Of a stretch of 64,000 nucleotides of DNA, positions 63,817 through 64,000 are shown in pieces (positions within the stretch are counted from its first letter, which is position 1; each line of letters begins with the position of its first letter). The translations under genes and the position numbers were made by a program. The DNA comes from Candidatus Jettenia sp. (GTDB taxonomy: Bacteria; Planctomycetota; Brocadiia; Brocadiales; Brocadiaceae). Below the pieces are notes generated by a model. The model saw only the letters and a list, made by a program, of their open reading frames with translations. It had not been told where the DNA came from and searched no databases. The stretch is from contig CP091278.1 of NCBI GenBank assembly GCA_021650895.1, forward strand, positions 959,659 to 1,023,658, given 5' to 3'.

Positions 63817-64000
63817 ATGGAAAATTTTGCCGACCGCCTTATCGCTACTATCCGCGCAAAAAACAGCCCCGTGGTAGTAGGTCTAGATCCTTATTTTACC
63901 CTCATTCCTGATTCATGTAAACAAAAGCCCTTAACCCCGAATAAAGACAATCTTGAGTATGCAGCATATGTTATCCTGGAATTTAATAGACAAGTCATTG
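63817..64000 (+). CDS. pyrF: Orotidine 5'-phosphate decarboxylase, 5' part only
   Basis: The start ATG is at 63817 and the frame is open to the right edge (61 codons). FADRLIATIRAKNSPVVVGL with the following DPYFTLIPD matches the N-terminus of the type 2 PyrF group, with the GLDP substrate motif. It would convert OMP to UMP. The catalytic DxKxxD region lies beyond the window. Confidence 0.8.
   Translation, partial: MENFADRLIATIRAKNSPVVVGLDPYFTLIPDSCKQKPLTPNKDNLEYAAYVILEFNRQVI

Overview
This 64 kb window is AT-rich bacterial chromosome from a Gram-negative organism: it has an LptD-type outer-membrane assembly protein, a beta-barrel porin-like protein and dTDP-rhamnose/polysaccharide genes. 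The gene mix (2-oxoacid:ferredoxin oxidoreductase, ferredoxins, TPR proteins, long intergenic repeats) would fit an anaerobic planctomycete such as an anammox bacterium (Brocadiales). That assignment is an impression from gene content, not something the sequence proves.

Left part (1-30 kb). A minus-strand surface-polysaccharide group (rfbA, rfbC, cysQ, flippase, sulfotransferase running off the left edge) suggests a sulfated, rhamnose-containing glycan. It is followed by a 1.3 kb repeat field, a MATE exporter, and a plus-strand zinc/manganese-type ABC uptake cluster with a porin-like protein and a small DUF2946-like protein. Next come a TPR protein, murD and a glycosyltransferase. A long minus-strand run from 30.1 to 17.6 kb reads DegT aminotransferase, lptD, coaD, ymdB-like, xseA, xseB, dxs, nadK and a four-subunit 2-oxoacid:ferredoxin oxidoreductase whose gamma subunit is frameshifted.

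Middle (30-53 kb) is accessory DNA built around three tRNA genes. A 2.6 kb element sits in tRNA-Arg(CCG) between 38-bp direct repeats, with a decayed integrase, HicAB and an IrrE-like relic. Then come a PqqD-like protein, a probable RiPP precursor with a frameshifted core, a glycosyltransferase-cupin fusion, a DUF1264 protein, a polyferredoxin and leuS. A 5.9 kb element sits in tRNA-Ala(GGC) between 50-bp direct repeats; it carries integrase, excisionase, a replication-initiator-like protein, a ribbon-helix-helix protein and a restriction-modification pair, plus a 134-nt giant hairpin. It is followed by a graveyard of an older integrase, an IS1634-family insertion sequence, a transposase fragment and a broken excisionase/integrase pair abutting tRNA-Pro(GGG). 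The three tRNAs share a short motif just downstream, so related integrases probably used all of them.

Right part (53-64 kb) is housekeeping: ftsH behind a consensus sigma-70 promoter; a minus-strand nusA-infB-DUF503-rbfA-hisG-TPR-yebC series in which nusA is shattered by many frameshifts and stops; then trpG/pabA and the start of pyrF.

Repeats are a major theme: a hairpin family (TGTAGGGC...GCCCTACA), a larger inverted-repeat element inserted in the hairpin core, and a 337-bp MITE with a 9-bp target duplication inserted in that larger element.
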